Below are positions 34,880 through 46,764 of a DNA stretch of 64,000 bases, piece by piece (within the stretch, counting starts at the first letter, position 1; each line of letters opens with the position of its first letter). Under the pieces are notes generated by a model that worked only from the letters and a program-made list of their open reading frames with translations, was not told where the DNA came from and searched no databases. Source of the stretch: [Streptosporangium] indianense. Its GTDB lineage: Bacteria > Actinomycetota > Actinomycetes > Streptomycetales > Streptomycetaceae. A program made the position numbers and the translations under genes. Location of the stretch: contig NZ_JAKEIO010000010.1 of NCBI RefSeq assembly GCF_021474405.1, forward strand, positions 27,631 through 91,630. Direction: 5' to 3'.

Positions 34880-35332
34880 TCAGGCGGCCACGGGGGTCTG
34901 GTCGGCGGAGCGCCGCTCCTGCGCCGAGGTGCGCTTGGACAGCAGCCGGTCCAGGCCGAACGCGCCGGAACCGGTGAAGATCAGCAGGAACATGGCCCAG
35001 CAGTACATGGCCGCGCCCTCGCCGCTGTTCTCGATCGGCCACAGCCCCTCGGGCTGGTGGACCTTGAAGTACGCGTACGCCATCGCGCCGGAGGAGATGA
35101 ACGCCGCGATGCGGGTGCCGAGACCCAGCAGCACCAGGATGCCGCCGACGAGTTCGATCACGGCCGCGTACCAGTTGGGCCAGGCGCCGGTCGGGGCGGT
35201 GCCGCCCTTGCCGTCCGCGCCGCCGAGGACGCCGAAGAGTGCGACGGCGCCGTGGCAGGCGAACAGCAGGCCGACCACGATCCGGAACAGTCCGAGCGCG
35301 TACGGCTGGGCGCCGTTGAGGCGAGCGGTCAT
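34880..35332 (-). CDS. DoxX family membrane protein
   Basis: A 150-residue four-helix membrane protein of the DoxX/MMPL-associated family, linked to redox or thiol stress defence. Landmarks are RIVVGLLFACHGAVALFG, ELVGGILVLLGLGTRIAAF and the C-terminal FLLIFTGSGAFGLDRLL. The ATG follows GGAGA. The promoter carries a palindrome that suggests a MarR-type or similar repressor, but none is encoded next to it. Confidence 0.87.
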   Translation of the reverse strand: MTARLNGAQPYALGLFRIVVGLLFACHGAVALFGVLGGADGKGGTAPTGAWPNWYAAVIELVGGILVLLGLGTRIAAFISSGAMAYAYFKVHQPEGLWPIENSGEGAAMYCWAMFLLIFTGSGAFGLDRLLSKRTSAQERRSADQTPVAA

Positions 35333-35402
35333 GTGGGGGGTCTCTCCTTCGGTTGGCCGGCCCTGGGGAGGCCGGTCGGGGACGGATACCGCGGAGTAGC
35401 CC

Positions 35403-35438
35403 ACGTTAGGTGTGCCTAATTGATGCTTGCAAGTTCAA
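35403..35438 (-). promoter_or_regulatory. doxX promoter with operator-like palindromes
   Basis: Minus-strand -35 TTGCAA (35427-35432) and -10 TAACGT (35403-35408) are 18 bp apart. TTGATGCTTGCAAGTTCAA (35420-35438) is an imperfect palindrome centred on CTTGCAAG. A second half-site pair TTAGG/CCTAA (35406-35419) covers the -10. Confidence 0.5.
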
Positions 35439-35691
35439 CATTTAGCCACGCCTTTGCCCGTCGATGGCGCGCAATCCCTGGCGCAGCCGCACGTGGAGCG
35501 GCTTTCGCCGCCGCGTCCGCGCCCGAAAGAGTGACCGAATCCACTCCCGGCCGACCTCCCCTGGCGGCCGTCCCGTGCTTGTCTTCTGTCGGCATGCCGA
35601 CCGTGAACTGTCTTGTGCGTGCAACTCATTGAGGAACCATCAGGCGGCACGAACACGGTTCACGGCGCAACGGGCAGGCGGAGCCGCCGGG
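35439..35691. other. Intergenic region between doxX and the phoD-like gene
   Basis: About 250 bp with no gene I can support. Short open frames exist on both strands but none has a ribosome site together with recognisable protein sequence. Confidence 0.5.
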
Positions 35692-37329
<1,638 letters not shown>

Positions 37330-37406
37330 GTCGTTCCCCTCTCCGTCGCCCCGTACGGTACGCAGCGACGGAGGTCAGCGGGGAGGTCCCGGCGTGATTC
37401 AGCGTG

Positions 37407-38051
37407 TCAGCAGCTCGCGAGGTGGTTCGTCAGCGCGGACTTCTCGGCCGAGTCGACGGAGAGGCCGTAGTAGTACTTCACCTGCACCCAGGCGCGCACG
37501 TAGGTGCAGCGGTACGCCGTCCGGGACGGCATCCAGGTGGCCGGGTCCTGGTCGCCCTTGGCCTGGTTGACGTTGTCGGTGACCGCGATGAGCTGCGGGC
37601 GGGTGAGGTCGTTGGCGAACGACTGGCGGCGGGACGTCGTCCAGGCGTCGGCGCCGGAGTCCCAGGCCTCGGCCAGCGGGACCAGGTGGTCGATGTCCAG
37701 GTCGGAGGCGGCGGTCCAGGTGGCGCCGTCGTAGACGGAGTACCAGCTGCCGCTGGTGGCGGCGCAGGAGGAGTCCTGCTGGACGTTCGTGCCGTCGCGC
37801 TTGAGGACGACCTCGCGGGTGTTGCAGGCGCCGGACTGGGTGATCCAGTGCGGGAAGAGGTCGCGGTCGTAGCCGGTGCGGTCCTCGGGCGCCACGGTGA
37901 GCGAGGCGAGGTAGGTACGGGCGGTGGCGGCGCTCACGGGGGTGGGGAGGGCAGCGGAGGCCGTGGGGGCGTTGAAGAGGGCCACGGAGGATATGAGCGC
38001 GGTGGCCGCCGCGGCGACGCTCAGACGTCGACGCGCGTAGAACCTGGGCAT
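37407..38051 (-). CDS. Secreted HNH-type nuclease (DUF1524/GmrSD C-terminal-like)
   Basis: A 214-residue exported protein. The signal peptide is residues 1-34 (RRR, hydrophobic core, cleavage after TASA). The nuclease core has DIDHLVPLAEAWDSGA, the DHxVPL form of the HNH beta-beta-alpha-metal site, then RPQLIAVTDNVNQAKGDQDP with the conserved Asn and Lys, and a C-terminal Cys. Cys pairs (CNTREV, SSC, RCTYV) probably form disulfides. It may serve in nutrient recovery or defence. The ATG follows AGGGAG. Confidence 0.9.
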   Translation of the reverse strand: MPRFYARRRLSVAAAATALISSVALFNAPTASAALPTPVSAATARTYLASLTVAPEDRTGYDRDLFPHWITQSGACNTREVVLKRDGTNVQQDSSCAATSGSWYSVYDGATWTAASDLDIDHLVPLAEAWDSGADAWTTSRRQSFANDLTRPQLIAVTDNVNQAKGDQDPATWMPSRTAYRCTYVRAWVQVKYYYGLSVDSAEKSALTNHLASC

Positions 38052-38138
38052 GCGAACTCCCTGGGGAGAGGGGGGCGTTGGCTGCGAGCGAAGGAATGCT
38101 CGCGCTGCCGTGTGACGCACAGATGTGCGCCCGGTGAG

Positions 38139-38167
38139 AAGTTAGTGACGCGGCCATGACATGACAA
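38139..38167 (-). promoter_or_regulatory. Promoter of the HNH nuclease gene
   Basis: Minus-strand -35 TTGTCA (38162-38167) and -10 TAACTT (38139-38144) with a 17-bp spacer. Confidence 0.6.
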
Positions 38168-38214
38168 GATTCAAGGCGGAACTTTTCCCTCCAGGCGCGT
38201 CCCGTACCATGGAC

Positions 38215-38335
38215 GGCGCAGAAGGGGAGTAGCTCTTCGCCGGACCGTCGACATACTGCTCAGCCCGCCTGAGCCGGCGCCCGGAGGCCGGTCCTTTCCC
38301 GGACCTGCCAGCGAGACCTTCGGCTAAGCAGTGCA
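38215..38335 (+). promoter_or_regulatory. yybP-ykoY manganese riboswitch
   Basis: The leader of the Mn-exporter gene contains the conserved parts of the yybP-ykoY aptamer: AGAAGGGGAGTAGC at the start and CCAGCGAGACCTTCGGC in the distal arm, with a variable middle hairpin between. In described members Mn2+ binding turns on expression of Mn exporters. Boundaries are approximate. Confidence 0.85.
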
Positions 38336-38336
38336 C

Positions 38337-38358
38337 ACCCGTGCCTCCCGGCACGGGT
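38337..38358 (+). terminator. Expression-platform hairpin after the riboswitch
   Basis: A perfect 9-bp stem ACCCGTGCC/GGCACGGGT with loop TCCC directly follows the aptamer. It may be the terminator that Mn2+ binding disrupts, though no U-tract follows. Confidence 0.5.
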
Positions 38359-38439
38359 TCCGAGTGTGCTGCCGTGCCGAGGTGTCGCGTGCGAAGTCCA
38401 GCACTCTCGGTGGGGCAGCCCCGACCGATTGAGGAACCC

Positions 38440-39021
38440 TTGATCAGCCTGACCGTCACGGCCGTCGTCTTCGGCGTCGTCTTCCTCGCGGAACTGCCGG
38501 ACAAGACCGCTCTCGCCGGCCTCGTCCTGGGCACCCGCTACCGCGCCTCCTACGTCTTCGCCGGTGTCGCCGCCGCCTTCGCGCTGCATGTCGCGCTCGC
38601 CGTCGCGGCCGGTAGTGTGCTCACGCTGCTGCCGCAGCAGATCGTGCAGGCCCTCACGGGCGTGCTGTTCCTGGGCGGTGCCGCGGTGCTGCTGCTGAAG
38701 AAGGGCGAGGAGGAGGAAGAGGTCCGCAAGCCCGAGAACCAGTCCTTCTGGAAGGTCTCGGGCGCCGGCTTCATGCTCATCCTGGTCGCCGAGTTCGGTG
38801 ACCTGACCCAGATCATGACCGCGAATCTGGCCGCCCGCTACGACGACCCGCTCTCCGTCGGCCTGGGTGCGGTGCTCGCCCTGTGGGCCGTGGCCGGACT
38901 CGGCATCGTCGGCGGGAAGGCGCTGATGAAGAAGGTGCCGCTGCGGCTGATCACGCAGATCGCGGCGCTGGTGATGCTGGCGCTCGGGCTGTGGAGCCTG
39001 TGGGAGGCCGTGACCGGCTGA
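38440..39021 (+). CDS. UPF0016/GDT1 family manganese exporter
   Basis: A 193-residue membrane protein with about six TM helices and the two family signatures in inverted halves: AELPDKTALAGLVLG (E18, D21) and VAEFGDLTQIMTANL. The related TMEM165/Gdt1 and bacterial MneA/MntX proteins move Mn2+ or Ca2+. The Mn riboswitch in its 220-base leader makes manganese efflux the best assignment. The start is TTG at 38440, placed by GAGGAA three bases before; the frame is open upstream through the leader but that part is RNA, not protein. Confidence 0.88.
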   Translation: MISLTVTAVVFGVVFLAELPDKTALAGLVLGTRYRASYVFAGVAAAFALHVALAVAAGSVLTLLPQQIVQALTGVLFLGGAAVLLLKKGEEEEEVRKPENQSFWKVSGAGFMLILVAEFGDLTQIMTANLAARYDDPLSVGLGAVLALWAVAGLGIVGGKALMKKVPLRLITQIAALVMLALGLWSLWEAVTG

Positions 39022-39111
39022 GCCGGGCGGGCTGAACAGTGGGTGAACGTCCGCAGGGGGCCCCTGGCGCGAAGGCACCCTTGTTTTGTACCGTGGGGGA
39101 ACAAAGTGGCT

Positions 39112-39141
39112 CCCGCCCGTTTTCCCTGACCGGCGGGCGGG
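39112..39141 (+). terminator. Hairpin downstream of the Mn exporter
   Basis: CCCGCCCG pairs with CGGGCGGG across a 14-base loop, about 90 bp after the stop. Confidence 0.4.
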
Positions 39142-39229
39142 GCCGCCTTGTCCCCCGGGGCGTGCCGGTCGCGATCCGCCGTCAGCCCCTCTGCCGCGCT
39201 GGAACGCGCCCCGAGCCTTGGAGCTGCCG

Positions 39230-39892
39230 ATGACGGCCACCGCCGTGCTCACCGCCCGCGCCCTCCTGCTGGACATGGACGGCACCCTCGTCAACTCCGA
39301 CGCCTCGGTCGAGCGCGTCTGGCGGCGCTGGGCCGAGCGCCACGGGCTGGACGGGGACGAGGTCATGAAGGTCGTCCACGGCCGGCAGGGCTACGCCTCC
39401 ATGGCGCTGCTGCTGCCCGACCGGCCGATGGAGCAGAACCACGCCGACAACGCCCGGATGCTCGCGGAGGAGACCGCCGACACCGAGGGTGTCGTCGCCA
39501 TCCCCGGGGCGCCGGAGTTCCTGGCCTCGCTGCGGGGGGTGCCGCACGCGCTGGTGACCTCGGCGGACGTGCCGCTCTCCACGGCGCGGATGGCCGCGGC
39601 CGGGCTGGAACTGCCCGGGGTGCGGGTGACGGCGGAGTCCGTCGGCGCGAGCAAGCCCGACCCCGAGGGATTCCTGAAGGGCGCCGCGGAGCTGGGTATC
39701 GCCCCCGCGGACTGCGTGGTGTTCGAGGACTCCGGAGCGGGGATAGCGGCCGGCCGCGCCGCCGGGATGACGGTGGTCGGGATCGGGCCCCGGGCCGCGG
39801 CGCACGAGCCGGACGTGGTGGTCGAGGACCTCACCCAGGTGCGGGTGGAGCATGCCGCGGGCGACGGGACGATCCGCCTGCACATCGGCTGA
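39230..39892 (+). CDS. HAD-IA phosphatase (sugar or glycerol phosphatase-like)
   Basis: A 220-residue HAD hydrolase. Motif I is LLLDMDGTLVNSD, motif II ALVTSADV, motif III SKPDPEGFLKGA and motif IV VVFEDSGAGIAAGRAAGM. A C1 helical cap (residues about 20-90) carries the substrate-selecting residues. The pattern matches the GPP/YfbT sugar-phosphatase branch. The ATG at 39230 follows GGAG. It probably forms its own unit. Confidence 0.87.
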   Translation: MTATAVLTARALLLDMDGTLVNSDASVERVWRRWAERHGLDGDEVMKVVHGRQGYASMALLLPDRPMEQNHADNARMLAEETADTEGVVAIPGAPEFLASLRGVPHALVTSADVPLSTARMAAAGLELPGVRVTAESVGASKPDPEGFLKGAAELGIAPADCVVFEDSGAGIAAGRAAGMTVVGIGPRAAAHEPDVVVEDLTQVRVEHAAGDGTIRLHIG

Positions 39893-39945
39893 GGCCGATG
39901 CCTGGCTGAGGCCGACGTCCGGCTGAGGCCGGGCGCTGGGCTCAT

Positions 39946-40081
39946 GGGGGCGTCCCGCTTGTCGAGGCGTCCGGCTCTTGGGGTCGTCCGGCTCATGGGG
40001 TCGTCCCGTCCATGGGGTCGTCCGGCTCATGGGGTCGTCCCGTCCACGGGGTCGTCCGGCTCATCGAGTCGTCCGGCTCGT
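39946..40081. repeat. Eight-unit 17-bp tandem repeat array
   Basis: Eight consecutive 17-bp units occupy exactly 136 bp. The central ones alternate GGGGTCGTCCGGCTCAT (39980, 40014, 40048) with GGGGTCGTCCCGTCCAT/C (39997, 40031), giving a 34-bp higher-order period. The outer copies are degenerate. A 17-bp period is not a multiple of three, so it is unlikely to be coding. Confidence 0.85.
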
Positions 40082-40175
40082 CCTTGCTGCGCGTGAGCGT
40101 CACGCGCGTGCGAGCGGAAACACTGTCGCCGGTGGCCGTGGCGTCGGTGTGTGGGAGCCGGGGCGGCCCCGGCCG

Positions 40176-41588
40176 TCATGGCTCCCGGGTTTCCGACTCC
40201 AGCTTGTTCCGGGTCTCCGCGTCGTACACGCCGAGGTCGTCGTCCCGGATGCCGCGTGACCACTGGTAGGTGCGGACCGCGTCCTCGACGCGGTCGTCGA
40301 AGGTACCGTCGGCGTCGTCGATGTACAGGTTCAACTGACGCAGACGCAACTGGAGTTCGGTGACCTCCGGCCCGCGGTCGCCGAGGCGCAGGACGGTGGG
40401 GCCGCCCTTCTGCCGGGAGTCCTCCGGGGGAGCCTGGTCGCCACCGGTCGCCGGTGCCGATGTCCGCGGCGCCGACGGGGAGGGCGACTGGGACGGGCTC
40501 GCCGAGGCGCTCGACGCGGACGGCGAGGGTGAGGCGGACGGGCTCGTACTGCGGGAGGGCGACGGCCGGGGTGCCGCCGGGGCCGGACCGACCGCCGTGG
40601 CGCTGCCCGCCGGAGTGGTGGGCGCCGCACTGCTCGACGGGGCGTCCGGCACGCTCGCCCTTATGTCGTCCGGCAGGGCGGTGTCCCGGGACGGGCTCTC
40701 GTAGGAGAACAGCCCGGTCGCGTACCCGGCCGCCGCGACGACGGCGACACAGGCTCCGGCGGCGGCGACCAGAAGGGTGCCGCGGCGGCGCGGCCGACGC
40801 TTGCCGCTCTCGCGGGGCTCGGGTGCGCCGCGGTCCGTCCCGCCGGCGCCGTCGAACATCCGCAGGTCGGTGACGCTCGGCTCGGTCGCGACGGAGGCCA
40901 GGGGAGCCGGGACCGCGGGGGAGGCAGGGGCGGCGGAGGTGCCGGCGCTGCCAGAGGTGCCGGAAGCGGCCGGCAGTACGGCGGTCGCGCCCGGGTCGAC
41001 GGCCGGCAGCGGCGCGGTGACGTCGGCGGGGGAGACCGGCGGGGCGCCGCTCGCGGGGGGTGCGGCCTCGGAGTGCGGGGCGGTGGCCCGGGGAGCCGAC
41101 CGGTCGGCGCTCCCGCGGTGTACGGCATCGGCGTGCGGGACGGGTGCCGTCACGTCCGCTGCGGCGGCCCGATCCGGAGGGCCGGCGGCCGAGGGCTCGG
41201 CGGCCCGGTCGGCAGTGGCCCTCTGCCCCGGCGCGGCGTCGGCGGCGGCTCGTGCCTCCGCGCCGCTTCCGGGCGGCCGGTTGGCGGCGGCACGGGCTTG
41301 CGCCGACCTGTCTGCCGTAGCGGAGGGCTGCGGGGGTGCCGTGGGCGAGTCGGCTCGCCCGTCGGCGGCCTGCCCGTCGGCGGCCTGCCCACCGGTGGCC
41401 TTCCCCGAGTCGATTTCCACGTACGGGCGAATGCGCAACGGGTCGAAGTCCTCCGCTGCCGCTGCCTGGGTCGTGCGGGCGTCGCGCAGGGCCTCGGCGG
41501 CGCGGTGGGTGCAGGCGCAGGTGGGGGTGTTGTCCCGCTGTCTGGGCGCGCCGCACTCCGGGCACGGGTGACCGTTCGGCGGTTCCAC
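40176..41588 (-). CDS. Membrane protein with zinc ribbon and C-terminal peptidoglycan-binding domain
   Basis: A 470-residue protein. The first 30 residues have a zinc-ribbon-like CPECG...CAC cluster (C9, C12, C24, C26). A long Ala/Pro/Thr-rich disordered cytoplasmic stretch (about 70-255) leads to a basic stop and one TM segment (about 270-292). Outside, a Ser/Pro-rich spacer (SPSASPSPSASSASASPSQS region) carries a PG_binding_1 domain (LRLGDRGPEVTELQLRLRQL to VRTYQWSRGI). It would tether the membrane to peptidoglycan. The GTG start at 41588 follows GGGAGGAA. Such proteins are common next to transporters in Streptomyces. Confidence 0.82.
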   Translation of the reverse strand: MEPPNGHPCPECGAPRQRDNTPTCACTHRAAEALRDARTTQAAAAEDFDPLRIRPYVEIDSGKATGGQAADGQAADGRADSPTAPPQPSATADRSAQARAAANRPPGSGAEARAAADAAPGQRATADRAAEPSAAGPPDRAAAADVTAPVPHADAVHRGSADRSAPRATAPHSEAAPPASGAPPVSPADVTAPLPAVDPGATAVLPAASGTSGSAGTSAAPASPAVPAPLASVATEPSVTDLRMFDGAGGTDRGAPEPRESGKRRPRRRGTLLVAAAGACVAVVAAAGYATGLFSYESPSRDTALPDDIRASVPDAPSSSAAPTTPAGSATAVGPAPAAPRPSPSRSTSPSASPSPSASSASASPSQSPSPSAPRTSAPATGGDQAPPEDSRQKGGPTVLRLGDRGPEVTELQLRLRQLNLYIDDADGTFDDRVEDAVRTYQWSRGIRDDDLGVYDAETRNKLESETREP

Positions 41589-41696
41589 GCGTTCCTCCCT
41601 CCCCTCGCGAACTCCAGAGATTATCCAGATCTTCTCCACAGCGTCGTGGACGAGCCCCCGGAACCACCGCTTCCAAAAGGGCCCGGCGGGCCATAA

Positions 41697-43799
<2,103 letters not shown>

Positions 43800-43801
43800 G
43801 G

Positions 43802-44302
43802 TCAGGTCAGCTTCTTGCTGAACCAGTGTTCCGCGTAACGGTCGTCGTTGTGCGGCTCGGTCTCCGTGTAGCCGAGGCGGGCGTAGAGGGTGCGGGCCTC
43901 GACGAGGTCGCCGCGGGTGTCGAGGATCATCCGGGTGGCGCCGAGCGCGCGGGCGGTGTCCTCGGCGGCGCCGACCAGGAGCGGGGCACCGCCCCGGCCG
44001 CGCATCGGCTCGTACAGGAAGACCCGCGTCAGCTCGGCGGTCGTGTCGTCCAGCATGCGCACGCCCGCGCTGCCGGCCGGCTCACCGTCGTACCGGGCGA
44101 CGAGCAGCCGCCCGCGCGGCGGGGCCAGTTCGGCACCGCTCCGGGCGGCGATCTCCCGCTCCAGCTCGGCCGGGTCGGTCCGGCGCCCGTCGTGCAGCAG
44201 GTACCAGCGGTCGCTGACCTCGGTGTAGTACGCCCGCCAGAGCGCGGCGGCGGCAGGGGAGTCGAACGGTTCCGGCGTCACGGTCCACATCACGAAACGC
44301 AT
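43802..44302 (-). CDS. GNAT family N-acetyltransferase
   Basis: A 166-residue acetyl-CoA-dependent acetyltransferase. The pantetheine loop is FLYEPMRGRGGAPLLVGAAED (motif A, RGRGG), motif B is LDTRGDLVEARTLYARLGYTE, with the closing Tyr. The ATG at 44302 follows CGGAGA at short distance; an ATG at 44290 (MWTVTPE) is another candidate. The substrate cannot be read. It converges on the MFS pump with 2 bp between stops. Confidence 0.85.
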   Translation of the reverse strand: MRFVMWTVTPEPFDSPAAAALWRAYYTEVSDRWYLLHDGRRTDPAELEREIAARSGAELAPPRGRLLVARYDGEPAGSAGVRMLDDTTAELTRVFLYEPMRGRGGAPLLVGAAEDTARALGATRMILDTRGDLVEARTLYARLGYTETEPHNDDRYAEHWFSKKLT

Positions 44303-44462
44303 TCTCCGCAGGCGCCCCGTCGGACACGCAACCGAATAGTTCCGGCCACCGTATGCGCCCCGGATACGGCCGAACACCGTTTGGAGACGGACTTCGGGGC
44401 TACCCGATGAGTGAACCGGTCCGCGAGGAGGGCCGGTTGGGCCGAGAACCCGGAAGGCATTC

Positions 44463-45146
44463 ATGTCCACTGGCCTGATCATTGCTCTGATCGTGATCGC
44501 GGCGGTCGTCATCATCGCGGCCGTCATGACCCTGCGTGCCCGCGGCCCTCGGCAGGGCCCCGGTCTGAAGCGGCGCTTCGGACCCGAGTACGAGCGGGCC
44601 GTCGCCCGGCACGACGGTGACGCCAAAGCGGCCGAGCGCGAGCTGACCGAGCGCGTGCAGCGCCACGGCGACCTGCGCCGGCGGCCGCTGGAGCCGGCGC
44701 AGCGCGAGCAGTTCGAGGCGCGCTGGACGGCCGCCCAGGAGCGGTTCGTCGACTCGCCGCGCGATGCCGTCGCCGAGGCGGACCGGCTGCTCGCCGAGGT
44801 CGCCGGCGCCCGGGGCTTCCCGGACGGCGGGCAGTACGAGGAACAGCTGTCCGCGCTGTCCGTGCACCACGCCCACCACGTCGACGGCTACCGGCGCGTG
44901 CATCGTGCGGCGCACCTGCGCGCGGAGGACGCCCGTGACGGCGGCCAGGGTACGGAAGACATGCGTGAGGCCTTCGTGGCGGCCCGCGCCCTGTTCGAGG
45001 AACTGGTGAAGCCGGCCCGCCACGACGACGGCGGCCGGCACGACAGCGGTCGCGAGCGCGCCGCAGCGAACGGCGGCCGCAAGGCCCCGACCCGCGGCGG
45101 GCACCTGCCGTGGGCGATGAACCGACGTCAGGCGAAGGAGAGTTGA
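44463..45146 (+). CDS. Single-TM protein with FVDxPRxAVxEAD domain
   Basis: A 227-residue protein: an N-terminal TM segment (about residues 4-24), a basic juxtamembrane region, a helical central domain with the motif ERFVDSPRDAVAEADRLLAEV and a His-rich part (LSVHHAHHVDGYRRVHRAAH). The central motif recurs in the next gene. The distance to the next ATG is 4 bp, so the two are co-transcribed. I do not know its function. Confidence 0.8.
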   Translation: MSTGLIIALIVIAAVVIIAAVMTLRARGPRQGPGLKRRFGPEYERAVARHDGDAKAAERELTERVQRHGDLRRRPLEPAQREQFEARWTAAQERFVDSPRDAVAEADRLLAEVAGARGFPDGGQYEEQLSALSVHHAHHVDGYRRVHRAAHLRAEDARDGGQGTEDMREAFVAARALFEELVKPARHDDGGRHDSGRERAAANGGRKAPTRGGHLPWAMNRRQAKES

Positions 45147-45150
45147 GGCA

Positions 45151-45780
45151 ATGACCGACATGACCCGACCGTCCGGCGGCCAGACGCCGGAGACCCCTGA
45201 CGCCCGCGGCGAGAGCGCCCTGGGCACCGGCCGCCACGTCCCGCCCGGCACCGACGCGGACCGCGCCGCCGCGCACGGCACCGATGTGCCCGGCACCGAC
45301 CGGCGCGCGGACCGGCCCGACATCGACCGGCACGACGCGGAGCGGCGTCTCACCGACCCGTACGACACGGACCGGCATGACACGGACCGGCACCTCACCG
45401 ACCGGCACGACACGGACCGGCTGGGGTCCGGAGCGCCGCGCGGCGACCACGGCACCGGCTCCGACAAGGCCGGTTCCGCCAAGCACCGGGCCCACCTCCT
45501 CGCCGACAAGGAGTGCGACAAGCTCGGCGGGCAGCTGCAGCACGCCGTCGCCGGGTTCGTCGACGGGCCCCGGACCGCCGTCGAGGAGGCCGACCACGTC
45601 CTGGAGGAGATCGCGGCCCGCTTCACCGAGGCCGTCACGCAGCGCCGTCGCACCCTGCGCCACTCCTGGCAGTCCGTCGAGGGCGGCGAGAGCAGGGCCG
45701 TGTCGTCGGCCGACACCGAACAGCTGCGACTGGCCCTGAAGGACTACCGCGAGCTGGCCGAACGGCTGCTGCACGTGTGA
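45151..45780 (+). CDS. Soluble partner with Asp/Arg/His repeats and shared domain
   Basis: A 209-residue acidic-basic protein. Residues about 45-95 are a low-complexity stretch of DRH/DTDRH repeats. Residues 110-205 form a helical domain with GFVDGPRTAVEEADHVLEEIAARF, clearly related to the motif in the preceding gene, and RLALKDYRELAERLL at the end. It starts 4 bp after its neighbour and a perfect hairpin follows the stop. The pair looks like a membrane protein with its cytoplasmic paralogous partner. Confidence 0.78.
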   Translation: MTDMTRPSGGQTPETPDARGESALGTGRHVPPGTDADRAAAHGTDVPGTDRRADRPDIDRHDAERRLTDPYDTDRHDTDRHLTDRHDTDRLGSGAPRGDHGTGSDKAGSAKHRAHLLADKECDKLGGQLQHAVAGFVDGPRTAVEEADHVLEEIAARFTEAVTQRRRTLRHSWQSVEGGESRAVSSADTEQLRLALKDYRELAERLLHV

Positions 45781-45799
45781 CCGGGGCGATTGCCCCGGT
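45780..45799 (+). terminator. Terminator of the two-gene operon
   Basis: A perfect 8-bp stem ACCGGGGC/GCCCCGGT with loop GATT begins at the stop codon's last base. Confidence 0.75.
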
Positions 45800-45822
45800 C
45801 GGCGATCCGGTCGGCGAACCGC

Positions 45823-46230
45823 TCAGCGATCCGCCCGGCGCTCCTGCCACTGCCGTACGACGTCCTCGACGTCGTACGGCTTCTTTCCCAGCGGGGGCCC
45901 GGGCGGCGGCTTGAACATCATCTCGCGGATCTTGACGTTGACCTCGTCGATGATCTTCCGCACGATCCGCTCCGACGGGGCCGCGAGCGCGGCCTGAAGC
46001 GCGTCCTCCGCCTCCTTGCGCAAGGCCAGCGTCGGCGGGAGGACGGAGAAGCCCTCGCGGGCCATCTTCCGCTTGACCCACCACAGTTCGTCGTAGGTGC
46101 TCTCGATGTCGCGGGGGAGCGGTTCGCCCGCGCCCGGCAGCCGGTCGAACTCCCCGCGTGTCTCCGCGTCACGGATCTGCTTGTCGACCCAGGACTCGAA
46201 GCCGACGCCCGGTGGCTTTCGCTCGGTCAT
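45823..46230 (-). CDS. DUF1992 (DnaJ-C28-like) protein
   Basis: A 135-residue soluble protein of the DUF1992 family. The conserved N-terminus is WVDKQIRDAETRGEFDRLPGAGEPL, then DELWWVKRKMAREGFSVLPPTLALRKE. The related eukaryotic segment occurs in DnaJ subfamily C member 28, but no J-domain is present here and the role is unknown. It converges on the preceding two-gene operon. Confidence 0.88.
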   Translation of the reverse strand: MTERKPPGVGFESWVDKQIRDAETRGEFDRLPGAGEPLPRDIESTYDELWWVKRKMAREGFSVLPPTLALRKEAEDALQAALAAPSERIVRKIIDEVNVKIREMMFKPPPGPPLGKKPYDVEDVVRQWQERRADR

Positions 46231-46336
46231 GAGGCCATTGTGCCGGACACCGCGCAGCCGGGCGTTTTATCATGCGGCGGGCCAGGAACCTGTCTGGCCC
46301 CCGGGGACGGCCCGGGACTTCTCAGAAGGAGCGCAC

Positions 46337-46729
46337 GTGCTCGAACTCACCATGGCCACCGTCGCGGAGGCGGAGGCGGGCGCCACGGCCGGCATGCTCA
46401 TGGCCGACGCGCCCAGCGAGCCGGGCGCGGTGCTGCGGGTGGGCCGCGACAAGTCGGTGTGCCGGCTGAGCACGCCGGACGACTGGCTGTTCGTCTCCCG
46501 CGTCCACCTGGAGTTCCTGTGCGGTCCGGACGGCACCTGGCAGCTCACCTGGCTGCGCGGCTCCCAGCCCGACCCGTCCTCCGAGGTGCGGCTGACCATG
46601 GGGGAGTACGTCCAGCCGCTCGCCTACGGCGGCACGGTCCCGCTGCCCAGGGGCGGCAGCGGCGAGATCATCATCCAGGACCGCACCGCCCCGCGCAGCG
46701 TCAACGTGGGCTTCTACCACGAGGTCTGA
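46337..46729 (+). CDS. FHA-like domain protein
   Basis: A 130-residue protein whose core reads as an FHA phosphothreonine-binding fold: VLRVGRDKSVCRLSTPDDW followed by FVSRVHLEFLCGPDGTWQLTW (GR and SRxH signature residues present). The C-terminus adds PRGGSGEIIIQD. It may read Ser/Thr kinase output. The GTG at 46337 follows GAAGGAG. It stands alone, divergent from DUF1992. Confidence 0.78.
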   Translation: MLELTMATVAEAEAGATAGMLMADAPSEPGAVLRVGRDKSVCRLSTPDDWLFVSRVHLEFLCGPDGTWQLTWLRGSQPDPSSEVRLTMGEYVQPLAYGGTVPLPRGGSGEIIIQDRTAPRSVNVGFYHEV

Positions 46730-46764
46730 CAGGTCTCACAAGTCCGGCCGGATCGCGGCGGGCC

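Noticed and set aside
35406..35419. DmdR/IdeR iron box at doxX (TTAGGTGTGCCTAA)
   Set aside because: Half-sites match but spacing is 4 bp rather than the 19-bp iron-box layout, and DoxX is not a typical iron gene.
35442..35632. Small genes between doxX and the phoD-like gene
   Set aside because: Short frames on both strands lack ribosome sites and protein-like composition.
39946..40081. CRISPR array
   Set aside because: Repeats are directly adjacent without spacers, and no cas genes occur.
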